Shown: one piece after another, positions 10,401 through 22,248 of the stretch | How the letters are laid out: every line of letters begins with the position of its first letter | Position numbering within the stretch: the stretch's first letter is position 1 | Assembly: GCA_964057225.1 (NCBI GenBank) | Contig: OZ059899.1 | Span: 5,890,001 to 5,954,000 of the forward strand | DNA: 64,000 nucleotides | Direction of reading: 5' to 3' | Origin: Auanema rhodensis | Taxonomy: Eukaryota > Nematoda > Chromadorea > Rhabditida > Rhabditidae | The notes under the pieces: generated by a model | What the model was told of the DNA's origin: nothing | What the model saw: the letters and a program-made list of their open reading frames with translations, nothing else | Databases searched by the model: none | Program-made: the position numbers and the translations under genes

Positions 10401-13191
10401 TTTTAAATAAAATAAAAATTTATCTATGAAATTAAACTTTGTGAATAAACAAAAATTAAAGTTTTCCCATTTTAGTCGCAAATCGAAATTCACGTGAAAT
10501 GCGAAACGTAAGTTTGAAGGTTAAGTATATAAGCACTTGACTTGGCATGAGATTAAGCCCACGCGTTTTAGATGTCAGAATTTCACGTAAAACTTCGGAG
10601 ACAAGTTGTTTCCCAGATTTTTTTTCTTTCAGGTTATTTTCTATCATTTTCACAAAAGCATACATACTATGTATGTATATAGAATCAAAAAATATAAAAA
10701 AGAAATGAGGAAGGATATTTGAGAACATGATATTCATGATGAATAAAAACTTTTATTTTGTTACCAACTTTGTCTCCAGCTTTTTCTGCATCTAACAATT
10801 GAGTAATTAGCCATTGCATAGTGCCATCTGGATCCGTCTGATTCATATATAACCAGCTAAATTAAAATATAAATTTTATATAAAGAATATAAAGAATATA
10901 ATATATGATCTATATAAAATTAGTAAAAAAAAGAAGATGTATATGATTAAAATTGTTCTCAATACCCTCCCTTTCATTCATTTTTATTACTTGTGAAATC
11001 TGAAAAAAAGTTTTGAACCAAGTCTTAATTGCATACAAATTCATTTGATCTCCATATATGTTATTCAAAGAAATTATGCGAAATCCTGGCCATGGGTTAA
11101 CCATATAGCATCCGTTACTAAAAGAATTTTTTTTATGATTTTAAAATAATAATTGTCAACTATTTCAAATATTTCTTCTGCTGTGATGGTAAGAATGATT
11201 CAAAGGAATCAGATATAGCATCATATAACCAATCCATATGATACTTTTTTGGTACAGAATGAGGTGCAATACTAAAAATATATAAATATACATATTATAT
11301 ATAATAACTAACTATATGATATATAGTTAATTAATAATAAAATTAGTATAATTTGATCTGATCTTACTTATCAATAGGTACTCCTTCATGATTACCAACA
11401 GAAAAATAAACAGGCAAATTAGAAAAATATCTGAAATGTTATAACCTAGATAAGAAATTTGATGGAAATACAATATAATTAGTAATAATATACGATTTAA
11501 TTGTGCTTGAAACATTCTTGATCATTGCTGCATGAGTTTGTTGATTATAATTCCAATCAGTATGTGACATTATATCTCCGGTTACTAATATATAATCAAT
11601 CTAAATATTTATATATATTATAAGAAAAAAGAATCGGAATACATAGTTAAGATAGAATTTTATTCATTCATCAAATATCATTCATCTTACTAATTTATTC
11701 ATTCTAATTAGCATATCGCGTCATGTTTACGTAAATTGACTAGTTTTCATTTTAATTTTGATGCAGTGATGGTTCGGTTGATATTTATATATTATAAAGT
11801 TAAGAAAAAATATTATGAACCAGCTTAATGGATTTTAACGAACTTGAATTCATTGAGAAAATGGTGTACACGCGTAAGTTATAGTAAACAAACTTCAATG
11901 TAGTTCATTTAATTGTAAAAGTTATGATCTTCGAATTATCATATTTACTTGTTTTAATTATATCTAATAAGTATAATATTCAGAATAATTTGTTTAATTA
12001 TATATATATCTATATATATTATAGTTAAGATTAAAAATAGCTAAATATATATTTAGATAATTATAAAAATACTTACATCATTATACGTTTTCTTTATATC
12101 TTCCAGCATATTCGTTAGAAGCCAATACGGGGCATCACATGTACCTACAGTACCCCATTTGCCTGCTGGTTTTTGAACAGTTTGTGAGGATAATGTTAAT
12201 TCCTATATTAATAATAATAATAATAAATACAAATAATATTAGCAGAAAGTATTACATCTGTTGTATTCTGTGGTCGACAACATTGAGGTGATGAGCAATC
12301 AGCTTCGTCTCCTACTGTATAATACATATCCAAATGAAGATCAGTTAAATGAAGTACTTTAAGTGTAGGATATCCTTTCTTAAAATATATAATTATATAT
12401 TTATATATTAATTAATTCTTTACTTCAACAGGTTTTTGATAAACAGGTGTTGGTTTTGAAGGAGGTAACGATATAGTCCAAGTAACATTTAATGGATCAA
12501 AAAATGTTCCACAATCTAATATATAATATATATTATTTATAAATAAATAATATAATTTTGTATAAAAATATGAAAAAGATTATAACCTGGTACAAGTAAA
12601 CTACACAATTCTCTTGGTTCAACTATAATTTTGCCGATAACATACATGAATTCATCCTTTAAATATATGTTTTTCTAATAATTTTTTAAAATTATAATGT
12701 TATTACCTGAAAATCACCTATGATACCATTACAAATGAAATTATCAACAGTTTCAAATGATTCACAAATCCAAATAGCAAGTTCAGCTAAAACAAAATTT
12801 ATTAAAGTTTTAGATGAAATTATAAATAAATTACCAACACACTGCTCAGTAGAATCTGTTTGCCATTCACGATGTATTAGTTCAACAGCAATTTCACATT
12901 GTTCACATTCTTCTGATTTTGAATATATAGTTACTAAACTATATAGTTAGTTATATATATTGTAATTTCAAAATATTTTCAAAATTCTAATATTGAATTC
13001 ATTTATCATGCACGTGGTTTTAATGATAAAGGGACATTAAAATATTATAGAGAATTAAATTATCAGAAAATACAATGAAAAGACATAAAAAAAGAAATCA
13101 GATGATTGGCAACATAGATCAAAATAAAATTTTATATTTACCTACCTGGGAAAATTAGAAGTAGTAGAGAAACTTGAAGTAAACGAAACAT
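7424..13191 (-). CDS. asm: Acid sphingomyelinase, copy 1 (minus strand)
   Basis: Nineteen exons keep frame for 622 codons: 13191-13146, 12933-12835, 12786-12707, 12656-12587, 12515-12424, 12378-12256, 12202-12077, 11600-11494, 11430-11368, 11271-11161, 11117-11037, 10856-10769, 10362-10280, 9906-9828, 9684-9565, 9516-9411, 9326-9242, 7800-7676, 7608-7424. The order is a hydrophobic signal peptide, a saposin-B domain (SEECEQCEIAVELIHREW), a Pro-rich linker, then a calcineurin-like phosphoesterase with metal-site motifs LHLTDLHLD, VTGDIMSH, GNHEG, HILSHIPG and GHVHSEE. This family hydrolyses sphingomyelin to ceramide and phosphocholine in lysosomes or after secretion. The exon with QFHHSQALCADL matches the paralogue's C-terminal Cys-rich exon but lies beyond a 1,441-bp intron. 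The last exon encodes a different tail (62 residues) from copy 2. Introns sit at the same positions and phases as in copy 2. Confidence 0.92.
7801..9241 (-). other. Long penultimate intron of sphingomyelinase copy 1
   Basis: A 1,441-bp intron in a gene whose other introns are mostly well under 500 bp. It holds a purine-rich tract around 8160-8340 (many GAGAG/GGAAG runs on +) and AT-rich sequence; no gene or repeat family was recognised. Confidence 0.7.
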
Positions 13192-13678
13192 TTATCGTTA
13201 ATATCCTTACTTTTATCTATTTATATACTATGAATAGTAATTATACTTATTCTTAGTGTTATCAGAAAAACAGTAAAATGATAATTTACAATGAATTTTG
13301 CTGCTTTTAAGCTTTAAATCTCTTTAATAAGCTGATTTCTATATTAATACGGACGACATAAACTTCATTTCGTGGATTTTATAAAAGATAATATGTTGTG
13401 CTGTCGCATAAACTGAAGGTATTGTCGTACTGTATTCAAATAAAATCTGAAGATATTAATCAAGTTATACATATTGGTTTGATGTTCAATTCATTCAATT
13501 TGAAGTGGATTTTTGATTTTATGCTTAGGTTAGCAGAGAAATATTAATATTCTTCAGTTCTTATTCCTTTATATTAATCATAAAAGTTTTTATTATTTAA
13601 TTACTTTACTACCGTATCTTCTTCACAGATAAGGCTTTATTGAAAGTAATATTTAGCATTTCATATTCTGGAAAGAGG
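13192..13678. promoter_or_regulatory. Shared divergent promoter of the two sphingomyelinase genes
   Basis: 487 bp between the two start codons, AT-rich and without open frames. It contains a TGATAA-type GATA motif near 13022-13030 on the copy-1 side only within the gene and none I would call certain here. Promoter function is inferred from position alone. Confidence 0.5.
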
Positions 13679-16599
13679 ATGCTGACAAGGATTGTAGCTC
13701 TTCTGCTACTTCTTTTCTCTATAAACATAGTTGGTAAACTTAAAACTTTTTTGTTTTCTCTTAATTCCAATAATATATTCAGATGCTAAGTCTGATACAT
13801 GTGAGGAATGTGAAGTTGGAGTAACTTTACTTCATAGAAAATGGGGGCAAAATGCAACTGCAACTTGTACTGGTACGCTTATAAGAAGTTAGTAACGAAA
13901 GTGATTTATCATTGAAAATTTAGTTGAAACAGCAATTTGGATTTGTCAAACTTTTGAAATTGAAGATAGTTTTGTATGTGATCATATTGTTGGAGAATTT
14001 GCGGTAAGTTATATAATAAAACTAATTATAAAGCTTAAATTAGGATGAATTTATATATGTTGTTGGTCAAGTAGTTGTTGAACCTCATCAAATCTGTGGT
14101 TTAATAATAAAAGGTATAATATTTTAATTTAATTAATTATTATATAATAATAATAATATAATTAAAAATATTTAAATTTAGATTGTGGAACGTTTATTGA
14201 TCCATTAAAAGTTAGCTGGACTATACCTATTCCTGGAGGACAACCAACTCCAATTGATAAGAAAACTATTCCTGTATGTATATCTATATAGATAATATTT
14301 GAAACAAAACTTAGTTCAAATTTAAAGTTTTTTAAAGAAAAAATAGAATTTTAGACTGGAAAGCCTACTTTACGTGTTTTACATTTAACTGATGTTCATA
14401 TGGATACTCAATATCAAGTTGGGCAAGAAGTAGATTGTAAAGAACCACAATGCTGTCGTGTACCAGGAGATCCATCAGTATTTTCAATTATATCAAAGAA
14501 TATAACATATTCATATGATTTAGGAACTTACCGCTTCTTCTAAGATATCAGTTCCAGCTGGTAAATGGGGTTCAGTAGGAAAATGTGATTTACCATATTG
14601 GACATTTCAGAATATGCTATCATTTATACAAAATAATCATAAAGATGTAATATATTTTATTATAAATAATAAAATAAAATATATTTTTTTAGTTAGATTA
14701 TGTGGTTGTTTCTGGAGATTTGATGTCTCATGCTGTTTATGAATATGATAAATCAACACATGCTGCTATGGTTAAGAATATATCAGATTCAATTCGACAG
14801 TAAGAAATATTTAAATAATAATTTAATTATATATTTATTTTTATTTTTATAAAAATAATATTTCTATTTATAGACATCTTCCAAATGTTCCAATCTTCTT
14901 TTCTGTTGGTAATCATGAAGGAGTTCCTATTGATAAGTAAGTTATAGATATCAATTTTCAAAATTATCAATTAATGAATAGAATTCAAGATAATATTTGT
15001 TTGTTTTTTGTTATATTAAAAAAACAATTTTATGTAATATACATAAATATATATTAAACTATTAGTTGTTTTTTAGTTTTGCTCCACACAGTGTTCCAAG
15101 AAAATTTCATATGGATTGGTTATATGATGCTATGGCAAGTGCTTGGCATGATTGGGTACCACAAGATCAAATGAAAGTCATGAAATAGTATGAAATCACA
15201 ACAATATTTATTAATTTATTTAAAAAAAATTAATTAATAATGAAAATTATAATAATTGTTTAGTATGGGATGCTTTATGGTAAAGCTGTTTCCTGGATTA
15301 CGTCTACTATCTTTGAATAATCCATTAGGTGGTGATGCTATAAACTTGTATGTTTTTAACTATATAAGATATAAATTATTAATATTATTTATTTTTCAGC
15401 TGGTTAACTATTAATGATACAGATCCAGATGGTACAATGTCATGGGTAATAGAGCAATTATTAGATGCTGAAAAAGCTGGTGATAAGGTATAATTTATGT
15501 TAAATTATTATTTATTTTTAATAAAATTATATATTTTGTTAAAACAAAATCTAGAAGATTTTGAATTTAAAAAAAAACTTTATTTTTTATTTTTTTTACA
15601 ATTTTAGGTACATATCGTATCACATATTCCAGGAGTTGATTCTGAATCTCGTGAAGGATGGGCTATAAACTATTACAAAGTTATTAATAGGTTAATTATA
15701 TATATTATAATTAATTAAATTTAAATTTTATTAGATTCCAAAATACAATTAGTGCTCAATTCTTTGGTCACACTCATTATGATACATTCTATATGGTATA
15801 TGAAAATCCTGAAGTATGTTAAATCTTATAAACAACATATAATAATAAAAAGTTGTTTAGGATGCAACTTCACGTCCAACTGGAGTTGTTTATTCAGCAC
15901 CTTCACTTACAACCTATTCAGAATATAATCCAGCTTATAGAATATATACAATTGATGGAAAATATAAAGATTCTACTTATGTAATATTATTCATTCAATT
16001 AATAATTTAAATATTTTATTATAGGAAGTTATTGATTATGAAGAATGGTTTTTGAATATTACAACTGCTAATATGAATCCTAATCAAGATCCTGTATGGG
16101 AACAATTATTTTCAAGTATTAATAAAGAATATGGTAAATATAATTTTTATTTTTTAAAATTTATTAATTATAAATTTATATAATTAAAGGTCTAATATCT
16201 CAAGCACCTTCTGAATATAATAAATTGTTGAATCGTATGGCTAAAGATGATTCTCTTTTTAACAAATATCGAAGGTTAGTTATAATTAAATATTATAATA
16301 AATATGTTTTTCTTATAAAATATCTTAGAAATCATTATCGTCGTAATGAATATGATGGACTAAAACCATGTAATGAAAAATGCAAGAAGAATATGTTGTG
16401 TGAATCTCGCCAATTTCATCATGAGAAGAAACTTTGTGCAGATTTGGGAGGTTAGATCTTTAATTCTTAAAAGAAACTTTAAAAACAAAACTTTTCAGAA
16501 TTTGAAATAATTCAACCAGAACCAAAATATAGAAAGAAAGCTAATAATCGTGAATTATTAAAAAATTATGTAAGAAAAGATGATAAATGTATTATTTAA
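13679..16599 (+). CDS. asm: Acid sphingomyelinase, copy 2 (plus strand)
   Basis: Nineteen exons give 594 codons in frame: 13679-13733, 13783-13872, 13924-14003, 14044-14113, 14182-14273, 14355-14477, 14524-14646, 14693-14799, 14874-14936, 15077-15187, 15264-15347, 15400-15487, 15608-15690, 15735-15813, 15861-15980, 16025-16133, 16190-16274, 16329-16450, 16499-16599. It has a signal peptide (MLTRIVALLLLLFSINIV), a saposin-B domain with paired Cys (CEECEVG), and a phosphoesterase domain with LHLTDVHMD, VSGDLMSH, GNHEG, HIVSHIPG and GHTHYD; these Asp, His and Asn residues ligate the two metals in this family. The C-terminal Cys block runs from CNEKCKK to LCADLG. Predicted product: secreted or lysosomal sphingomyelin phosphodiesterase. 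It is clearly AT-richer in codon use than the last two exons of copy 1. Confidence 0.94.
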
Positions 16600-17079
16600 A
16601 TTTAAATTTAAATTATATTATTGATTTATTATTAGTACATTTATATTTTTTTTTAATGAAAAATTGAAAATGTATATAAAGAATTTTTATAAATTATTTG
16701 ATTTTTAAAATAGTTTCTTATCATTCTTTATTGTCTAGATCAGGAACATAAAATTATTTCGTTTAAGAAAGAATAAAATGAATAAAAATAAAATAATTAT
16801 CAAAATATTTTATTGAATAAGTTTAATAATTTTTGTACTTTTTTACATTTTTAATGAAATAATTAGAACATTGATTGTTTTCATAACAATTCAAAGTTTT
16901 CATGAATTATTTAGATAAAACTGTATCAAAGCATCAGTAGGAAATATGATAACAATTTATAAAAAGAATCATAGAACGAGTACATTCCAATATCAAAGTT
17001 TTTTAAAGTTTTTATTAAAATTTTATTACAATAAATATAATTATAATAAAATTATTGTAACAATTTCATTTTCATTGAA
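16600..17079. other. Convergent intergenic region
   Basis: Very AT-rich sequence between the 3' ends of sphingomyelinase copy 2 and the four-TM gene. No coding signal or repeat recognised. Confidence 0.6.
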
Positions 17080-18303
17080 TTATTTGGATTGGTTCATCTG
17101 AAATTTAAAAAAATATATATTTATATTGAATTATTATAATCAAAAATCTAAATGATTTATTGATTTTCCACGTAATATTTAAACGTGGATTTTTTGAAAT
17201 TTTAATTTGTTGTCTTATCAAAGAATGGATGCTAAAATGATTATTTAATGAATTTTCAATAAGCAAAAAATGTTTTTTGCAAACTTTTAAATTGAAAGAA
17301 CGTACATCTTGATGAGTTTGCTGTTGCTGATATGAATAACTTCGTGTTAAAGTTAATTCAGAAGGATAAGGTGTATGAACAGTAGCTAGATCATTCACAC
17401 GATTTCGATCACAATTCAAAGCAATTATTACAATTAACATAATTAATATAATATTTAATATAATTGTTAATATCTAAATATATATTATATTATATATTTA
17501 AATAAAAATATATAAATATATACCAGAACTGCTATAATACGTTGATGCATATCATTATGATAATTATCCTTATTAGTTAAACAAGCTATTTCAACTGCTG
17601 TACTTAACATTACAAGAAATAAGCAAATACAAATAAGAAAAATGGTCTGAAATATTTTAATTATTTTTTTAAAATTGAAAATAATTTTTTTTTAGTTTTA
17701 TAATTATTGTGAATTTATAAATCTTACTATTCGTTTACGTTGCGTTGGTTCTTCGTTTACGTTTGAACAACTTAATGAAAATATAATTATAAATAATATC
17801 ATTGAAAGAAATAATAATAAAATCAATAATGAATGCCATATATAATCCTAAAAAGATTTTTTCTTAGAATTTTATTTTATATATAGACATTTATTTTTTT
17901 TAATTTAAATTAGCGTTGAAAAACTGCGCAACACGAGCATTCCAGTCAGAAAAGAAATCACTTGAACAATATTTTTATATTTTTGCTAAGGAATACTTGA
18001 AGTATTTTCAATCAAATTGTCTGATTTCATTTTTTAATTTTTGTTTCATCTATGTCGCGCAATTTTAAACATCTACTGTATATTATTATTATTATTATTA
18101 CTTTATAATAAATTTGAAGATGTACATCACCATGATTTGTCCAATGAATACTGCATACTAATACAGATGCACCATTTACAATCTATGTATAAGTTAAGTT
18201 ATTTTAATATTTATTATATTTTAATTTATAAAATAATTATCATAATACTTACCATACCAAGTAGATTACTTACTCCAAATAATGTTAATGTTGACGATAA
18301 CAT
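17080..18303 (-). CDS. Four-transmembrane protein of unknown function
   Basis: Six exons (18303-18253, 18182-18102, 17847-17728, 17646-17524, 17473-17306, 17097-17080) give 186 codons. Four hydrophobic segments are visible: one formed by exons 1-2 (LLGM/IVNGASVLVCSIHW), one in exon 3 (WHSLLILLLFLSMILFIIIF), one in exon 4 (TIFLICICLFLVMLSTAVEI) and one in exon 5 (ILNIILIMLIVIIALNC). The first extracellular loop has a W and an HxxxH-rich stretch, giving a claudin- or tetraspan-like layout, but I see no diagnostic signature of either. The C-terminal tail is polar and Gln-rich (QQQQTHQD) and ends in MNQSK. The last exon is only 18 bp and is the weakest part of the model. Role unknown; most likely a plasma-membrane protein. 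Confidence 0.75.
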
Positions 18304-19184
18304 TGGTATTTAACGGTTAAATTAAATTGAAAATGATGGGGTAAAAGGTTTAAAATCAGTATTTATGTCTTTAAAGCTTTACTTAGTCGTCTTAAACTCA
18401 TCATTCATGCAATAGAATGTGTATTATTTAAAGGAAATATTAGTTCTGTTGTTTTAAAGATGTTCCAACTTGAAAAAAGATCCATAAGCTATTCTTTAAG
18501 AAGAAAAATATTATTTTTAGTTTAAAGGAAATAAAGATATTTGATTTTTCTTTTTTTTTCTTTTAAAATGTTTATGTTTTGTATCCCTTATGTTGTTGTT
18601 TGAATATCATATGAAGTTACAAATTTTCTTTTTCTTTATATCTTTTGGTTGACAAAGTTTAATATGAGATTTGAATGAATGATATTGTTAGATATTCATG
18701 TTTATATCATAATATGTTGTTATAGTTAGTTATTTCAAAGTTAATAGAAGCTTGCAATGATGGAGAAAATCGAAAATGAAATCAACAAAGCGATTGCTGC
18801 GTTTCCGTTTTCATTATTCCAACATCGTGAGGAAAAAAAATTGAATTGAAGAAAATTCGTGACAAAAAGAAAGTTGACTCTACAAGGAAGAACGATAACC
18901 AATGTCTTGAATCAACTTAGGATTACGATGAACTACCTTTAATTCAAAAATTCCTTTTTCTTTGATATTATGTTATATTTGAAATATAAATTAAACATTT
19001 TATAATATTTAGTATAAATTGAATTGAGATAATACCGGTCTCAAGCACTGACAACAAAGGAGGAAATCACAGTTGAATCATACACATATATAAACTTATA
19101 TATGTATGTATATATATATATAACAATAATATTATTATTTAAAAGAAAAATGAATAATTTTCAAACATTTAAGTTCAAAATATT
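18304..19184. other. Intergenic region
   Basis: AT-rich. A 30-codon frame at 18761 (MEKIENEINKAIAAFPF...) has ordinary codon use but neither splice partners nor a poly(A) context, so I leave it uncalled. No other structure seen. Confidence 0.5.
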
Positions 19185-22100
19185 TTAAAAATCGGAGATT
19201 GTAGATGGTTTTTCCATTTTTCTCATAACACTTGGCTTATTCATTTGTTCTTTTTTACTATTTAATGGAACTGCAACAATGGGTTGACGAACAGATGTAT
19301 CTGAAATAAGATCTAGATGTTATATTTGAAAATATTTCTGTTTATACCATTATCTTCATCCATTTTATCAAGAACATCCTCAATTCCAGGTAATAACATA
19401 CGAAGATCTTCACATTTTCCTGTATCAACATTTGGAATATAATGTCCACAACAGCATAAGCATTTGTGGTTAACACTAGAAATATTTTATATGATATAAA
19501 CTATTTGAATTGTAAAATATCTTACCTAGCACATGTTGTTCCGTGAATCAAATTTGCTAAGAATTGACGACCTTCTACTTCTGGTCTCTTATTGAATGAT
19601 GGAAGGCTATTCATCTTTCCTTCATTTTTATTTTCATCTTGAATATCAAAACGCATACGATGGAAATATAGCTTCTTTGGCTCAAATTCTGAATTATTGT
19701 TCTCTGAGAGATTTGATGAACCTGTGTTGTTGAAAGATTTGCCAAATGGCATAGGTGGGAGGAAAGGTCTTGGTCCAAATGGACGGGGTGGGAAGTGTCT
19801 ACGATGTCCAGACGGTCCGAATGGGAAGTCATTGTGAGGTCCGAATGGTCTTGGTCCGAATGGTCTAGGGGGGAAGTATCTTCCATGTCCTGAGGGTCCG
19901 AATGGGAAGTCATCATGAGGTCCGAATGGTCTTGGCCCGAAAGGTCTAGGAGGGAAATGTCTTCCATGTCCTGAGGGTCCGAATGGGAAGTCATCATGAG
20001 GACCGAATGGTCTTGGCCCGAACGGTCTAGCAGGAAAGTGTCTTCCATGTCCAGTTGGTCCGAATGGGAAGTCATCAGAAGGACCGAATGGACGTGGGCC
20101 AAATGGTCCATGTCCGAATGATTCTTGTGGGACCGAAGCATCAGAAGGTCTTCCATATTCCTGATTTTCATTGTCGTTGAACATTTGGTAATGATCTCTT
20201 CTGCGTCTACTATTAATAACATCCTGTCCTTCTGGTCTGAATGGAAAATCGTTTGATGGCCCCCTTGGTTTTTGTCCCGCAAATGCTGTGCGTCCAGATC
20301 CACCTGGTCCTCGTCTTCCTTCTGGTTTGAAGAAGAAATCGTTTGATGGGCTGCCTGGTCTTGGACCTCTGAATCCTTCTGATGCTCCAGCATGTCCTGG
20401 ACTATGACGTCCTTCAGAACCAAATGGGAAATCATCCGATGGTCCAAATGATCCTGGTCCAGCAGTTCTTGAATGACCTGCTCCTCCAGGACCGCGGCGA
20501 CTTTCCGGTCCGAATGGAAAATCATTAGTAGGGTTGAAAGGTCTAGGTCCTCTGAACCCGGTTTCTCCAGCATGTCCCGGTCCACGACGTCCTTCTGATG
20601 GGAAGTCATTTGATGACGAGAATGATCCTGGGCCAGCAAATCGTGGACGACCCGCTCCACCTGGTCCTCGACGGCCTTCGGGTGAAAAAGGTAAATCGTC
20701 AGGAGAACCGAAGGATCTTGGTCCTGTAAATCCAGGGAAGTTTCCTGGTCCACGACGTCCTTCACTGGCAAATGGTAAATCATCAGATGGGGTATATGGA
20801 CGTGATCCTGAAAATCCGGATCTCGTAGCTCCACCAGGTCCACGTGCTCCTGGTCCACGACGTTGATGAAAATCTTGATTATACAAGAGTGAGTCAGTCA
20901 TTTTGTTATAATATGCTAAATCAAGAGGAGAATAATCCAGATTGAATCCAGAATCTCTCTTGAATCGGATATTTTCAGGCTTGCCGTCGAGTTCAACCAT
21001 CTTCTTCATTTCCAAAAGTTGGGTAACGAATTTCTGAATAAGTTTATATATGCTTTATAAACTTTGAAAATGTGGAAAAACAAACTTTGTACTGCTTCTT
21101 TTGGATCATTTGATTCAACTGATTCAAACGATCAGCCTTTTGAAGGAAAAGTGGTGGTGGACATCCTCCCTTTTCTTCATTAATAATACAAGCATCACTA
21201 TCTCCACAATCTTCAGATACAGGTCTAACTTCTTTTAATCTGAAAAAAAAAAATTATTGCGATTCTTGTGTTATGTTTCCTACGGGCAGAATCTGCTTGA
21301 GGAACTTGTTTCATTACGAATACGGCACTCAAAGCTTCTTGAGCAGAAACCACAACGTTGTGGAGCACCACGACGTTTGAACTCATCAACAATCATGTTA
21401 TATCCTTCCATGACTTTAGCTTCAACAAACTAAAAGACAACTTGATCTGTTATTTGATATTTGACATGGTCGGCGTGAAACTTTTCGTTTTTATTGAAAA
21501 CTATCCTTTTTGAAAACTTTTTTTGTTTGTATATTGACCTTTGTCTTATACTCAGCAAACAATGAACATTTCTCTAATGTTTTCAAACAAGAAAAACTTC
21601 AAAAATGGTTATATTTATGATTTTTAATATTGAGTTTACCTTTTTAAGATAGTTAGGCCATTGCTTCTTAACGGGGACAACTCGGCAATTAAGAGGTAAC
21701 TCCTCTAAAGTTTGGTTAGGCCAGAAACAACTAGCCTATAACATTGAAGATAAGATATATTACAAAGATTTTTAATTATATGATACCTTTTGCCATTCAC
21801 TCCATCTTTCACATCTCTCTTCTGGACGTGGTGGATAAGGACGTGAACCGGGTGGGAATGGACGACGGTCAGGATGTCCAGGTCGGAATGGGAATGGGAA
21901 TGGAGGGAATCTGTTGTGACGACGACCAGGTCTGGGCCCAAATGGTCCGGGGAACCGACGATTTCCCAAGAATCGACCGGGTGGCTTTGGTGATGACGGC
22001 TCTGAACTATCTTCAGAATCGGAAGAATCATCCGATTCTGTTTCTTGTTGGGTAGGCATAAGTGGAGGAAGGTTTTCATCATCGCTAGGTGGAATCGGGT

Positions 22101-22248
22101 CAGATGAAGCAACTTGTTTAGCTGATTCAACGTTAAGCTCTTTATTATTTGGTACAAGACTATATATAGTTAAAACATCTGGTAATGAATCATCCTTTTG
22201 AGCTGAAGCTAGGTAGCATATACCCACAGTTAATAGAAGTAACTTCAT
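19185..22248 (-). CDS. Large secreted Pro/Gly/Phe-repeat protein with Cys-rich flanks
   Basis: Seven exons (22248-21787, 21735-21640, 21429-21284, 21239-21086, 21033-19526, 19475-19348, 19300-19185) join in frame to 869 codons. The order is signal peptide (MKLLLLTVGICYLASAQ), an acidic Ser/Asp segment, a short RPG/FPF-rich block, a Cys-containing region (RCGFCSRSFECRIR, then CGDSDACIINEEKGGCPPP), a huge repeat exon of about 490 residues built from variants of RPFGPxDDFPFGPEGRRGPG, and a Cys cluster (HKCLCCCGHYIPN) before an acidic tail. The repeat exon codes in long blocks at 81-bp period. This looks like an extracellular matrix, cuticle-associated or shell protein, but I recognise no named family. 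It is not collagen: the Gly-X-Y pattern is absent. TTTTAG/GTAATG at the start suggests spliced-leader trans-splicing. Confidence 0.85.
19770..20110. repeat. 81-bp coding minisatellite (27-residue units)
   Basis: About four units of 81 bp encoding variants of FPFGPSGHGRHFPPRPFGPR plus PFGPHDD. Adjacent units are nearly identical (the TGAGGGTCC block recurs at 19891 and 19972), so this part expanded more recently than the divergent repeats upstream at 20220-20860. Confidence 0.9.

Noticed and set aside
10456..10737. 93-codon minus frame inside sphingomyelinase copy 1
   Set aside because: Lies in an intron between exons that join in phase; no similarity to the paralogue.
19611..20866. Long open frames in other phases and on + over the Pro/Gly repeat exon
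   Set aside because: They exist only because the repeat has biased codons; the minus frame 19526-21033 joins correctly to Cys-rich exons on both sides.
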